From Actinoallomurus liliacearum (lineage in GTDB: Bacteria > Actinomycetota > Actinomycetes > Streptosporangiales > Streptosporangiaceae), in NCBI RefSeq assembly GCF_039542035.1, contig NZ_BAABHJ010000023.1, positions 124,001-188,000 on the forward strand: a DNA stretch of 64,000 nucleotides. Reading direction: 5' to 3'. Shown here one piece after another: positions 33,433 to 42,920 of this stretch. The notes beneath the pieces are model-generated. The model was given only the letters and a program-made list of their open reading frames with translations, did not search any database and had not been told where the DNA came from. Within the stretch, counting starts at the first letter, position 1, and every line of letters starts with the position of its first letter. The position numbers and the translations under genes were made by a program.

Positions 33433-35442
33433 TCAGTCGGAGCTCAGGCCCAGGATCTTCTTGAACCGGCTCGACACGGTCTTCGCCGACGATTGAATCG
33501 GTGCGGTTCCGAAGATCGGGTCTTCGGTGAGGACCTGCAGGATGCTGCGGAAGGCGGTGTCCAGTGCCGGGTCCGCGCGGAGTGCGATCGGTTGGTAATT
33601 GTTCGCTGCTCGCATCCATTCGTGATCTTCCGGGATCATTCCCACGAAACGCCAGCCCGGCAGCAGGTCCATGACGTCCTCCGGACTGCAGTCGACGTCG
33701 GCCCGGGCCCGGTTGAGGAGCAGCGACAACTTCTCCGGGGGAACGCCGCCTCCCCGGGAGTGCCTGGGCATGGTGATCGCCCGAAGCCAGGACTGGACCG
33801 ACTCCAAGGTGACACGACTGGGCTCGACCGGAACGAGGATGGCGTCGGCGGCGGGAAGGATCAGATCGGAGAAGGTGGTGTGGTAGACCTCGGCCACCGG
33901 CGTATCGATGAACACGAAGTCGAACGTCTTGCGCAGCGCGTTGATGATCCGCTGATACGGCAATGAGTTCACCAGCGAAGGATCGGCGTTGATGGCATCG
34001 GGCGGCCCGAGTAGAGCGTAGAGGCCGAGCTGTGGGACGTGGGCGATCTGATTCCGAATGGTCTCGGATGAAAAGCCGCTGGACGTTTTGAGAAGGTCGA
34101 GTACCGTCGGTGATTTGACGTTCAGAAAACGTGCGACGTCCGCCTGCTGGAAATTGGTGTCCACGAGCACCACCGAGTCGCCACGGCCCACGGACTGCAG
34201 GATCCGGCTCGCGTGGATGGCCAGGTTCACGGTCACGCTGGTCTTGCCCACCCCGCCCTTCGCGGAGGCGACCGCGATGACGCGGCCACGTTTGGTGGCC
34301 GTGGGTGCGGCCGCCGGCGGCACGTTCCCCGGCTGCGGACGGGTCCACCCGTTCGCCTGTGGCGGGACGCCTCCGTGAGGGGCGGCAGCCGAGGTCGGCT
34401 GAGGTACGGCAGGCCAAGACGTGTCGGACGGAGCCGGCGCCATCGTGGGCGCCTGCGGGGCCGGCTGAGGGGAGGGTGGCGTGTCCACGTGGGTGGGCCA
34501 TCCGGTCTGCGCCTGCGGGGCCGGCTGAGGGGAGGGTGGCGTGTCCACGTGGGTGGGCCATCCGGTCTGCGCCTGCGGGGCCGGCTGAGGGGAGGGTGGC
34601 GTGTCCACGTGGGTGGGCCATCCCGTCTGCGCCTGCGGGGCCGGCTGAGGGGAGGGCGGTGTCTCTACGGGTGTAGGCCATCCGGTCTGCGGCTGCGGAG
34701 CCGCCTGGGGGGACGGTGGCGTGTCCACGTGGGTGGGCCATCCGGTCTGCGCCTGCGGGGCCGGCTGAGGGGAGGGTGGCGTGTCTACGCGGGTGGGCCA
34801 TCCCGTCTGCGGCTGCGACTGCGGGGGCCACACCTGGGCCTGCGTGGACGGCTGGGACGGCGCCGGGGGAGCGGACGTCCGCGGCGCGGGCGGAGTCGCC
34901 TGTCGCGCGGCGTTCGCGGGCGGTGCGGGCTCGGCCTGCCGCGCCGGTTCCGGCCGAGGGCGCGGCGCCGGTTCGGGTCGAGGTTGGGACGCCGGTTCCG
35001 GCCGAGGGCGGGACGCCGGTTCGGGCTGAGGGCGGGACGCCGGTTCCTGCCGAGGAGGGGACCCCGGGTCCGGCTCCGGCCCGCCGTCCACGGAACCGAG
35101 GGCCGCCAGCAACTGCGACATCCTCACCTGGCGCTCGGTGACCTTCACCGCGTCGTTGAAGGAGTCGCCGCGTTCCGCGAAATAGTTGTGGACGAGGACG
35201 GTGAACCCGTTGCTCGCGAGGCTGTTCGCCAGAACCTCCACGCCCGCGCCTCTGACGTCCTCGACGAACCCGGGCGCGAACATGAACGCCGCCGGTGCGG
35301 CGACCTCTCCCCGCCTGGAGAGATGACGAAGCTCCTTCGCGGAGGCGACGTCGAACACCGCGGCGAACTTCCGGGTCTCCCGTAGTTTCCGCCCGATGCC
35401 GGTGTCCCCCGCCACGACGACGGTCGGTGCGGTAGCCATCAC
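33433..35442 (-). CDS. TadZ/CpaE-like ParA/MinD ATPase with repeat-rich linker
   Basis: 669 aa; GTG 35442 or ATG 35439, both near GAGGA. Residues 1-115 look like a degenerate receiver (TVVVAGDTGIGRKLRE, VLVHNYFAERGDSFNDAVKV). Residues about 115-370 are a Pro/Arg/Glu linker including six 20-residue TGWPTHVDTPPSPQPAPQ-type repeats. The C-terminal ATPase has the deviant Walker A SAKGGVGKTSVTVNL, switch VDTNFQQADV and Walker B FDFVFIDTPVAE, all intact. Receiver-plus-ParA is the TadZ/CpaE layout that places secretion machinery at the cell pole. The following TadA-like gene on the same strand supports this. Confidence 0.85.
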   Translation of the reverse strand: MMATAPTVVVAGDTGIGRKLRETRKFAAVFDVASAKELRHLSRRGEVAAPAAFMFAPGFVEDVRGAGVEVLANSLASNGFTVLVHNYFAERGDSFNDAVKVTERQVRMSQLLAALGSVDGGPEPDPGSPPRQEPASRPQPEPASRPRPEPASQPRPEPAPRPRPEPARQAEPAPPANAARQATPPAPRTSAPPAPSQPSTQAQVWPPQSQPQTGWPTRVDTPPSPQPAPQAQTGWPTHVDTPPSPQAAPQPQTGWPTPVETPPSPQPAPQAQTGWPTHVDTPPSPQPAPQAQTGWPTHVDTPPSPQPAPQAQTGWPTHVDTPPSPQPAPQAPTMAPAPSDTSWPAVPQPTSAAAPHGGVPPQANGWTRPQPGNVPPAAAPTATKRGRVIAVASAKGGVGKTSVTVNLAIHASRILQSVGRGDSVVLVDTNFQQADVARFLNVKSPTVLDLLKTSSGFSSETIRNQIAHVPQLGLYALLGPPDAINADPSLVNSLPYQRIINALRKTFDFVFIDTPVAEVYHTTFSDLILPAADAILVPVEPSRVTLESVQSWLRAITMPRHSRGGGVPPEKLSLLLNRARADVDCSPEDVMDLLPGWRFVGMIPEDHEWMRAANNYQPIALRADPALDTAFRSILQVLTEDPIFGTAPIQSSAKTVSSRFKKILGLSSD
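34451..34810 (-). repeat. six tandem 60-bp repeats in the ParA-like gene
   Basis: Six units of exactly 60 bp (34451, 34511, 34571, 34631, 34691, 34751), two of them identical and others with a few substitutions. Each encodes 20 residues centred on TGWPTHVDTPP. Because they keep the reading frame, they lengthen the linker between the receiver-like and ATPase domains. Confidence 0.92.
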
Positions 35443-35589
35443 AGTGTCCTCAGTTTGGTGCTTTGATCATCGGTCAGGCGACCGAACTAGGCCTATGAAT
35501 CGGACTGTGCGGATACCGGCGGCTGCCGCCAGTGGTAGTTGCCGGACTGTCTGGCAGAGAGCTTCGTACGATCCGGGAGATGACCCCGA
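35443..35589. promoter_or_regulatory. divergent promoter region of parA-like and virB4-like operons
   Basis: 147 bp separating two divergent operons of the locus. It includes an AT-rich part TTTGGTGCTTTGATCATCGG near 35453 and ends GGGAGATGACCCCGA before the VirB4-like start. No clear palindrome. Both divergent promoters must lie here. Confidence 0.4.
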
Positions 35590-38109
35590 ATGCCCAGCCT
35601 CAAAGGGACCTTTCAGCGACTGACCGGGACCAGCCGGGCAGGCCGGTCGGATGCCGATACCGGCACGATGTGGACGACCCCGTACGCGTGGCGGACCACT
35701 GACGGCATCTACGTCGGCTACAACGGCGAGGTCTGGATGTACCGCGCGCTGCCGTTGTCGCCCATGAAGTGGGAGGACCCGGAACAGCAGTTGTCGCTGG
35801 CATCGCCGTTCGCCCAGCTACTCGGCGACCTGGGCAACACCTCGCGGCAGCCCATCGGCGGCCTGGCGACCCTGTCGAGCAACCGGAACATCCACGTGGT
35901 GTCGATCAGCTGGGACGACCTGGTCGTCCCGCCGAAGGAGAACACCGACGACCTGCGCGCCTACCAGGCTGGTGCGTTCGGCTTCCTGGCGCCCAGGCGT
36001 GTGCTCCTCGTCGGCGTTCAGCTCCGTTCGTCGTTGCTGGACAAGGCGACCAAGAGCACGGCGAACCGCGGCTCGGTCCTGAAGAGCATGACCGAGCTGC
36101 TCAAGGAGACCATCAGCGAGGACGTGCCGAAGCTCGACACCTACCAGAAGGACATCGAGCTCGTCAGGGCGATCTTCGACCGGAGCGACGCGCAGATCCC
36201 GACCCGGCAGGAACTGGACCAGCTCGAGGCCTGGTACAACCTCGGGAACGGGCCCGACGCGGTGATCGAGGAACTGCCGACCCGCCTTGTGGTGAACGGC
36301 GTCGGCGAGCTGGAGATGGCCGCCATCATGCGCTTCGACCAGCCGGTGATGCCCTCCCCGCAGGCGCAGTGGGCGATGGACGCGATCAGCCATCCCGGTG
36401 ACGCGCCCCACGTCATCTCGATCCGCGCCGAGCTCGAACCCGCGAACCTGACGCGAGCGCGGGCCCGCCGGGCGCAGCGGCGGATCATCGCCAACATGGA
36501 GGAGGAGCAGAAGACCCAGGACCTGGAGAAGGTGGAGCTCTCCGAGACCTTCCAGCAGGCCAAGGAGATCGAGGACTACCTCGCGGGGTCCAACCAGCCG
36601 ATGCTGGCGAACTGCAGCTTCATCATGGCACGCGAGGTCACCGAGGAGACCGAGACCTACCTGGAGTTCCTGAACCAGACCTACGGGATCCAGATGAAGG
36701 CCCTGGAGCACCGGCAGATCCAGGCACTGGAGGAGACGCTGCCGTGCTCGTCCGTACGGGTCAATCCCTTCCTCCAGGACGTCAACGTGCCGATGGTCTC
36801 GCACGCCGGTCTGCAGTCGTTCTCCCGGCTGGGGGACGAGGCGGGAGTGTTCGGCGGCGTCATCGACCCGGACGGCACGCCCTTCTTCATCGACCCGCTC
36901 GGTGCCCCGAAGAAGAACCTGCCGCCGGTGTTCGGGATCTTCGGCGACCCCGGTAGCGGAAAGACGTTCTTCGCCCAGTCCATCGCCGTCCAGTCCGCGT
37001 TGAACGGCCTTCCGGCCATCTTCGTCAACCCCAAGGGCGGCGACTCGCTGTACGGCATGGTCGACTACGCGAACACCCTCGGCGTGCCGAGCGGGCGGAT
37101 CTCGATGTCGGCGCTGGAGGAGACCCCCGGTGCCTTCGACCCGTTCCGGTACGCGCCGCCGACCATCGCCGCGGAGATCGCCAACGTGCACATCCTGTCC
37201 GCCCTGGACGACTTCCGGGACGGCCTGACACTGCAGGAGCGGCTGGCGCTGGGTTCGGGGCTGAAGCGCGGGGCGCTCAACGGGGCGCGGTGCGTGTGGG
37301 AGGCGCTGCAGTACATCCCGGGGGAGGACGCCGACCGGTTGCGCGGCCTCATCGAGCAGCAGATGGAGGCGTCCAGCATGTTCTCCCTGGGCGTCGCGCT
37401 CAAACCGCTGCCGAGACTCGACATGACGACGCAGCGGCTCACCCTCGTCGACTTCGACCGTGATCTCGGCCTCCCTGAGGGCAAGACCGCGAGCGAGTAC
37501 TCCGTCTCCGAACGGATCGCGCTGGCCGCCGTACGCCTGGTGATCCGGGCGTCACTGGAGATCCTCATCGCCAACCGGGCCGGCGTGCTGATCGTCGACG
37601 AGGCGTGGACCTTCCTGTCCCAGCCCGAGGGACTGGCGTCACTGCAGCGGATCTCCCGTGAGGGCCGGTCCCTCAACATCCTCCCGGTCTTCCTCACCCA
37701 GCGGATCGCCGACGTGGTCACCAAGGACCTGGAGTCCTACCTCAGCCGCGTGATGGTGCTGAAGCTGAACGAGAAGAAGGAGGCGGAGACGGCCGTACGG
37801 CTGTGCGGACTGCGTCCCACCCCGCAGCGGCTGGCGGAGATCCGCGAGTTCGGCCCGCTGCCGCCGGAGGGCGACCGGCCCGCCCGCTGGGCCCGCGGCA
37901 TCTTCCGTGATCTGGCGGGCCAGCACGCGCAGGTCGTGCTCGGCCCCACACCGCCGGACGCCGCGGCGGCGTACAGCACGAACCCGCTGGACCGCCGCAA
38001 GCGCGAGCAGCGGCGCCTGGAGCGGGACGCGGTGGAGCGCGCCGAACAGGACGCGGCAGCGGCCGCCGCGGCGACCGAGGGGGGAACCGATTCATGGCTC
38101 GTCGGCTGA
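35590..38109 (+). CDS. VirB4/TraC-like T4SS ATPase
   Basis: 839 aa. The C-terminal ATPase shows Walker A GIFGDPGSGKTFFAQ (about 449-463), an ASP-rich NPKGGDSLYGMVDYA block, Walker B GVLIVDEAWTFLSQ (about 665-678) and the RISREGRSLNI and FLTQRIADVV arginine-finger/sensor region. The N-terminal 400 residues match the non-ATPase domain of VirB4/TrsE/TcpF family. The ATPase energises assembly of the conjugation or secretion channel at the inner membrane. The C-terminus is a charged Arg/Glu/Ala helix. Its stop overlaps the start of the VirB6-like gene by 16 bp. Confidence 0.92.
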   Translation: MPSLKGTFQRLTGTSRAGRSDADTGTMWTTPYAWRTTDGIYVGYNGEVWMYRALPLSPMKWEDPEQQLSLASPFAQLLGDLGNTSRQPIGGLATLSSNRNIHVVSISWDDLVVPPKENTDDLRAYQAGAFGFLAPRRVLLVGVQLRSSLLDKATKSTANRGSVLKSMTELLKETISEDVPKLDTYQKDIELVRAIFDRSDAQIPTRQELDQLEAWYNLGNGPDAVIEELPTRLVVNGVGELEMAAIMRFDQPVMPSPQAQWAMDAISHPGDAPHVISIRAELEPANLTRARARRAQRRIIANMEEEQKTQDLEKVELSETFQQAKEIEDYLAGSNQPMLANCSFIMAREVTEETETYLEFLNQTYGIQMKALEHRQIQALEETLPCSSVRVNPFLQDVNVPMVSHAGLQSFSRLGDEAGVFGGVIDPDGTPFFIDPLGAPKKNLPPVFGIFGDPGSGKTFFAQSIAVQSALNGLPAIFVNPKGGDSLYGMVDYANTLGVPSGRISMSALEETPGAFDPFRYAPPTIAAEIANVHILSALDDFRDGLTLQERLALGSGLKRGALNGARCVWEALQYIPGEDADRLRGLIEQQMEASSMFSLGVALKPLPRLDMTTQRLTLVDFDRDLGLPEGKTASEYSVSERIALAAVRLVIRASLEILIANRAGVLIVDEAWTFLSQPEGLASLQRISREGRSLNILPVFLTQRIADVVTKDLESYLSRVMVLKLNEKKEAETAVRLCGLRPTPQRLAEIREFGPLPPEGDRPARWARGIFRDLAGQHAQVVLGPTPPDAAAAYSTNPLDRRKREQRRLERDAVERAEQDAAAAAAATEGGTDSWLVG

Positions 38110-41100
38110 GCTCGCGTGCCGAACGACCGCGGTCCGGACCGTCGCGCCGGACGCGGGGCGCCGCCGCGAAGCCGCGCTCCGGGAAGCCGGGTGGCGCCGC
38201 CGAGAAGGCGCGTTCCGGGCCGCACCGCGGGTTCCAGTTGCTGGCGTGGTTCTTCGTCGTCACGGTTTTCTGCGGCCTGGCGCTGCTGTCCAATAACGGT
38301 TTCGGACTCGGGGGACACTCGCGCGAGTCCACGACCGTCGCGGCGTCGTCCGGCTCGCCCACGGCTTCGGCGAGTACGACCACGGGAACATCGGCCGGTT
38401 CGGTGACGGTGGCCTCCGTCGCCTCCGACGTGAACGGTCAGGTGCTCGCGGCAGGTTCGCGCCCGCATGTCGACGGCGTCGACACCACCGGCGTCTGTTC
38501 GAAGTACGACGAGAAAAGAGACTTCCTGCCGCTGAACCGGTGGACGTCCTTCGGCCTGTTCACCGTGGACAACGCCTGGATCATGAAGACCCGGCTCTTC
38601 GTCTCGATGATCGCCGGTCTGCTGTTCATGGGGGCCGGCCTGGTCTGGCGGCTGATCGGCACGCTCATGGGCTTCGGCTACACCTTCGACATGGTGTGCT
38701 GGGCGGCGCCGGGAATCAACACCGCCGTCCACGACATCTCGATGTGGGCGTCGTGGTTCCTCATCCCGGTCTGGCTGTTCGTCCTGACAGCGGTGATCAA
38801 ACGCTGGAACGGTGGGAAGAATGGCCCGGCGTCCGCGATGCGGCTGCTGATGGTGTTCCTGACGGCCACCGGCATGATCTTCTTCATCGGCGACCAGTCC
38901 GCTCAGCACGTGAACGATCCGACGGCGAAGTACACCGTGCCGTGGATGGCCAAATCGGTGCAGGGCTGGTTCGGCCAGATGTCGAGATCACTGACCACCC
39001 TGACAGACCTGGGGACCAACAGCGCGTCGGCGTTCTACGACAGCGATCCCGCGACGGCCGGAAACGTGACCTGCGTGAAGCTCGACAAAGCGCTTTACGA
39101 CAAATACGGCATCGACAACGACAACACCGAAATGAGCGACGGCGTCGGGGGGATGCAGCAGGTCAGTAAGATCTGGGAGATCACGATGGTCCGGTCCTGG
39201 GTCGCCGCCCAGTTCGGCGACGGGACCAAGGATTACCCCAGCCCCGCTCACGCGGCCTGCCGCGATCTCGAGGCTAACTCCGATGTCGACCTCGATAAAA
39301 AGCTGGAAGCCTACGACCTGTCGACGGGGCTCAAGCCGGGCACAACGACACAGGGCATAAAGCGAGGATTTTTCATCTCGCCCACCAGCAATGAGCAGGT
39401 CATCATGGTCGCCTGGGGCGCCTGCATGAGCAAAAACGGGGGAGAGAGCCATAACACCATCCCGCAGTGGGACAAAGCCAACAATATGTCCGGCAAGGCC
39501 GACGGCTGCACCCAGCTCTACGGCCAAGACGCGGCCACGGGCATGGGCAACTTCATGGCGGACCTGATCACCGGCGCGTACAAGATCAACACGTTCTACT
39601 TCAACGGCAGTGACGAGTTGAACGACAAGCTCGGTGACTGCGTCGCGTCCGAGAATGCCGATACCGCCCGGGCCTGCCGGGCCGACTGGGACTTCGTCAG
39701 CGGCTGGCTCGGCGCGAACCAGGCCGAACGCATCACCCAGGGGTTGCTGTCCATCATCGTCGCCATCGTCTTCCTGTTCGTCCTCGGCCCGATGGCGATC
39801 GGCCTGACGCTGACGAGCGTGGCACTGGCCGCTCTCTGCATGATCCTGCCGCTGTCTTTGATCCTTACGGCAGCGGGAATGGAATCGGGGAAGAAAGCCC
39901 TGAAGGCCACGGGGGCCACCGCGGGGGCGAAGGCCGTCTTCACTCTGGCGATGGCGTTCCTGACCGATCTCATCGACCTGTCCTATTCGGTGGTTCAGGC
40001 CTCCATCGGTTCCAACTCCACACCCAACTTCTTCGAGCAGGTGCTGGAAGGCAGCACCCCCCTGCTCGCGCTCTTGCTGTTCAAGAAGGGCGCCAAGTGG
40101 CTCGGGCTCGGGGACCTCTCCAAGATGACCGGTGCGCTGGGCTTCGCCGGCGCGGCGATGCTGAAGGCCACGGGCGACAAGGACCTGAACCGGGGCGCGG
40201 CCGACCGCATCTCCAGAGGGCTCGGCCGGATCGGCGTCGGTAACAAGCGGCTGGGCGCGCTGGACGAACGGTCACTGCAGCGCCGGATGCTCAGCAACAA
40301 GGCGACCCGTGCGGTGGGCAACAAGCTCAAGGCCGCTGGGAAAAGGGCGGTGGTGGATCCGGTCGCGGGGTGGACGAAGGACAAGTACGGGGCAGCACGG
40401 GCGGCCGTTCTCCGTAAGAGGAACGATCTGATCCGCAAGGCCAAGTCCGGTTCGCCCGCGCAGCGCGCGGCGGCGTACGCGGCCATTGCCGCCTCCGGCG
40501 TCGCGGCGACCGCGATGCTACCCGCGGCGACAGTGGCCGGAGCCGCGGTGCTGCCTGCGGTCGCCGCACTGGGTGCGATGGGGGCGATGACGGCCGCAGG
40601 TGCCGCGGCCCTCGGCAAGACGGCGCAGCACGCCAACGGGCGGTTGAAGGACGCGGCTCGCCTGGCCAGCCTGATCGAGAACGGGACGGACGGCAGCCTC
40701 AAGCCGGGGGCTGCCGCCGGCGTCGTCACGGCGAAGAACTCGCATATGGCCAAGCGGCAGGCCGACATCCATCATCGCAACATCATCAGGGTCAATGACA
40801 AAGAGGAAAAGCGGACTCTGACCACCGAATACGTCGTTGATGGAGTCAACGCGGCACGTGCCCGCCAGTGGGGCGGCGGGAGCGCATCGGGTATCAACAC
40901 CGCGTTCAAGGGGTTCGCCAACGACGCGGAAAAGGAGCGAGCGCTGGACGAACTGGTCAATAAAACCGGCCTCGCTCGGGATCAGATCATGCTCGGCAAC
41001 CATGGCTTGTGGCTGCCCAAACTCGTGTCCTTCGACCCGCACACGGGGGAGCGCAGATTCGACCAGGGCGCCCCCCTGGAAGCGCTGGCGCATCCCGTCA

Positions 41101-42131
41101 ATCTTCTCGATCGTCGTACGCTTGAGCAGCGACCGGGCGAGAGCGACGATGACTACATCGCGCGGCAGTACGCCCACATGCGGGAACGCGGCGCCATCAA
41201 CAATGAGGGTGAGGCGGTCAACATGTTGACCGCCATGAAGGGTATCGACACGCGTACCCCCGAAGGCCGGGAGCGGGCGGTTGCGTTCTTCAATGGCGCA
41301 CAGGATGAAGAACTCTCGAATTTCTACATCCGACCCCGTCGGTCGGAAGACGCCGCCGTTCGGGCCAGCCGGGAATGGGTCCAGGACCAAAGGATCACCA
41401 CGCACAACCTCAATGCGGTAGAGGTGATGACGGCCGCGCGCGACGATATCAGCGACTACAAGAACATCAAGGTCGTGCTGCCGAGCGGCCGGGCCGGAAC
41501 GGCCCAGGACGTTCAGGTCGAGCTGGACCAGAACATCGACGCGATGAGAAGCGTCGTGCTGAAGATCGAGGCGCTGCACCGGAACAGTGCCTCCTACGAC
41601 CCGGCGGATCTCCGTAAGAGGCTCGCCGACCTGAACGACCTGTGCCGCTCCCGCGCCCAGGACATCGATGAGCTCACCAAGCTCGCCCAGGACACCTTCG
41701 ACGCCTCTTCGTCAGCACGCACGGCCTGGAAGGTCTGGGCCACGGCGAACGATCCGGCCACCGACATGGACGACCTCGACGCGGTCAAACGGGAGATCGA
41801 ACAGTTCAACGCCGATCTGCAGACCCGGCAGGAAGAGAGGCGTCAGGAGATGGAAAGGCTCGTCGGCGCGATATCCCGGATGCCCTCCAACGCCGGCAGC
41901 GCGGGGACGGCGAATGCCGCCCTCGAGGATCTCAAGAAGAAGCTCGCAGAGCAGGCGAACGGCGAGGAGATCGACAACTTCCTTCTGCTCAGGAAGGTCG
42001 AGGACATCGAGCGGGAGATCGAACGGCAAGCAGCGAGCGTGGCTTTGAGCCCGCGCACGTCGTCGTCCAACCACCCCAGAATGCGGGAGCTCCTGGACGC
42101 GATGTACGAAGAGCTGCACATCAACACGTGA
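38094..42131 (+). CDS. VirB6/TrbL/TcpH-like giant polytopic membrane protein
   Basis: 1345 aa from ATG 38094, 16 bp inside the VirB4-like gene. A basic cytoplasmic N-terminus precedes TM helices near residues 50, 165-190, 215-240 and 255. A 270-residue loop with several Cys (CVKLDKAL, ACRDLEA, WGACMSKN) follows, probably outside. Then come helices near 555-620 with SIIVAIVFLFVLGPMAIGLTLTSVALAALCMILPLSLILTAAG, and more at 645-665. After residue 700 a cytoplasmic part has two Ala-rich hydrophobic helices (790-840) and a long coiled-coil end. Order and size fit VirB6-type channel proteins of Gram-positive systems. Confidence 0.8.
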   Translation: MARRLSSRAERPRSGPSRRTRGAAAKPRSGKPGGAAEKARSGPHRGFQLLAWFFVVTVFCGLALLSNNGFGLGGHSRESTTVAASSGSPTASASTTTGTSAGSVTVASVASDVNGQVLAAGSRPHVDGVDTTGVCSKYDEKRDFLPLNRWTSFGLFTVDNAWIMKTRLFVSMIAGLLFMGAGLVWRLIGTLMGFGYTFDMVCWAAPGINTAVHDISMWASWFLIPVWLFVLTAVIKRWNGGKNGPASAMRLLMVFLTATGMIFFIGDQSAQHVNDPTAKYTVPWMAKSVQGWFGQMSRSLTTLTDLGTNSASAFYDSDPATAGNVTCVKLDKALYDKYGIDNDNTEMSDGVGGMQQVSKIWEITMVRSWVAAQFGDGTKDYPSPAHAACRDLEANSDVDLDKKLEAYDLSTGLKPGTTTQGIKRGFFISPTSNEQVIMVAWGACMSKNGGESHNTIPQWDKANNMSGKADGCTQLYGQDAATGMGNFMADLITGAYKINTFYFNGSDELNDKLGDCVASENADTARACRADWDFVSGWLGANQAERITQGLLSIIVAIVFLFVLGPMAIGLTLTSVALAALCMILPLSLILTAAGMESGKKALKATGATAGAKAVFTLAMAFLTDLIDLSYSVVQASIGSNSTPNFFEQVLEGSTPLLALLLFKKGAKWLGLGDLSKMTGALGFAGAAMLKATGDKDLNRGAADRISRGLGRIGVGNKRLGALDERSLQRRMLSNKATRAVGNKLKAAGKRAVVDPVAGWTKDKYGAARAAVLRKRNDLIRKAKSGSPAQRAAAYAAIAASGVAATAMLPAATVAGAAVLPAVAALGAMGAMTAAGAAALGKTAQHANGRLKDAARLASLIENGTDGSLKPGAAAGVVTAKNSHMAKRQADIHHRNIIRVNDKEEKRTLTTEYVVDGVNAARARQWGGGSASGINTAFKGFANDAEKERALDELVNKTGLARDQIMLGNHGLWLPKLVSFDPHTGERRFDQGAPLEALAHPVNLLDRRTLEQRPGESDDDYIARQYAHMRERGAINNEGEAVNMLTAMKGIDTRTPEGRERAVAFFNGAQDEELSNFYIRPRRSEDAAVRASREWVQDQRITTHNLNAVEVMTAARDDISDYKNIKVVLPSGRAGTAQDVQVELDQNIDAMRSVVLKIEALHRNSASYDPADLRKRLADLNDLCRSRAQDIDELTKLAQDTFDASSSARTAWKVWATANDPATDMDDLDAVKREIEQFNADLQTRQEERRQEMERLVGAISRMPSNAGSAGTANAALEDLKKKLAEQANGEEIDNFLLLRKVEDIEREIERQAASVALSPRTSSSNHPRMRELLDAMYEELHINT

Positions 42132-42170
42132 CACCTACGCCCCGCGGTGATCCATAGGGGCGGACGTGCA

Positions 42171-42203
42171 ACCGGCCTCCTCCCGTAGCGGGTGGAGGCC
42201 GGT
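42171..42203 (+). terminator. terminator after virB6-like gene
   Basis: 10-bp arms ACCGGCCTCC and GGAGGCCGGT extend through a T-T mismatch into CCCG/CGGG, loop TAG. It ends the virB4-virB6-like operon and faces the convergent gene at 42279. Confidence 0.8.
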
Positions 42204-42278
42204 CAGGTTTCAGCGGGTCCTTCAGGAACCCGCTTGTTCTTCGGTCGGTTCGTGTGGGCCACCTGTAGCTCGCCACGG

Positions 42279-42746
42279 TCACTGAGAGTCGGGCTCGGGC
42301 GTCAGGTTCCTCGTCTGGCGGACCAAGTCGTGGTCCAGCCGCAGGTGATGGTCGGGCCCGATCGTGCCGTTGACCGTGCCACCCTCGTACTGGAACGTGA
42401 TCTTCTTGCCGGTCTGGGTGCCGTAGTAGGTGCCGGTTGTTCCCGTGGGGTCCCAGTCGGGATCGGAGGGGCCCGCCTTCTCCTGCTGAACCAGCGTGAT
42501 GGTGATGGGGACCTCACCCTGGGAGTGCTTGGCCGTCCACCTGAGCAGTTCCCGCTGATAAGGCGAGTTGTCGATTCCGGAGAACGTGTACTGGTCGTAC
42601 TTCTGCTGCGCCGCGTTCTGGTGACCGTGCTCGGGGCCACCGGAGCCATCGGAGCCGCGAGACACCATCACCGCCACCGCCACCGCCAGGGCGATGGCAG
42701 CGATAGCGCCGACGATGAGGAGAATAAGGTTCTTGCCCTTGCGCAT
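42279..42746 (-). CDS. signal-anchored secreted hypothetical protein
   Basis: 155 aa from ATG 42746 (GAAGGAAG upstream). A positively charged MRKGKN start and a hydrophobic stretch (about 7-29) act as a signal anchor; the rest is predicted outside. The exterior region has YTFSGIDNSPYQRELLRWTAKHSQ, a GTTGTYYGTQTGKKITFQYEGGTVNGTIG beta segment and an acidic end. No family recognised. It is downstream of the hydrolase gene on the same strand, and may be an accessory subunit of the channel. Confidence 0.6.
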   Translation of the reverse strand: MRKGKNLILLIVGAIAAIALAVAVAVMVSRGSDGSGGPEHGHQNAAQQKYDQYTFSGIDNSPYQRELLRWTAKHSQGEVPITITLVQQEKAGPSDPDWDPTGTTGTYYGTQTGKKITFQYEGGTVNGTIGPDHHLRLDHDLVRQTRNLTPEPDSQ

Positions 42747-42920
42747 GTCAACACTTCCTTCTTGTTCACGGTGCGCGAGGGCTGGAATCGTCGTCCGGCC
42801 CCCTTGTGCGTCACCTCAATTGACGCCACCGGGGACCCGGATGGCTCTTCTTTGTAGCGTGATGGGGATTATTTCACACCTTGCTGGCATCGATCCAGTC
42901 GGTCCAGAAGGTCCTGGCAT

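Noticed and set aside
34451..34810. Regular 60-bp repeats considered as a CRISPR array
   Set aside because: Repeats are contiguous with no unique spacers, keep a protein reading frame and lie within a ParA-type gene.
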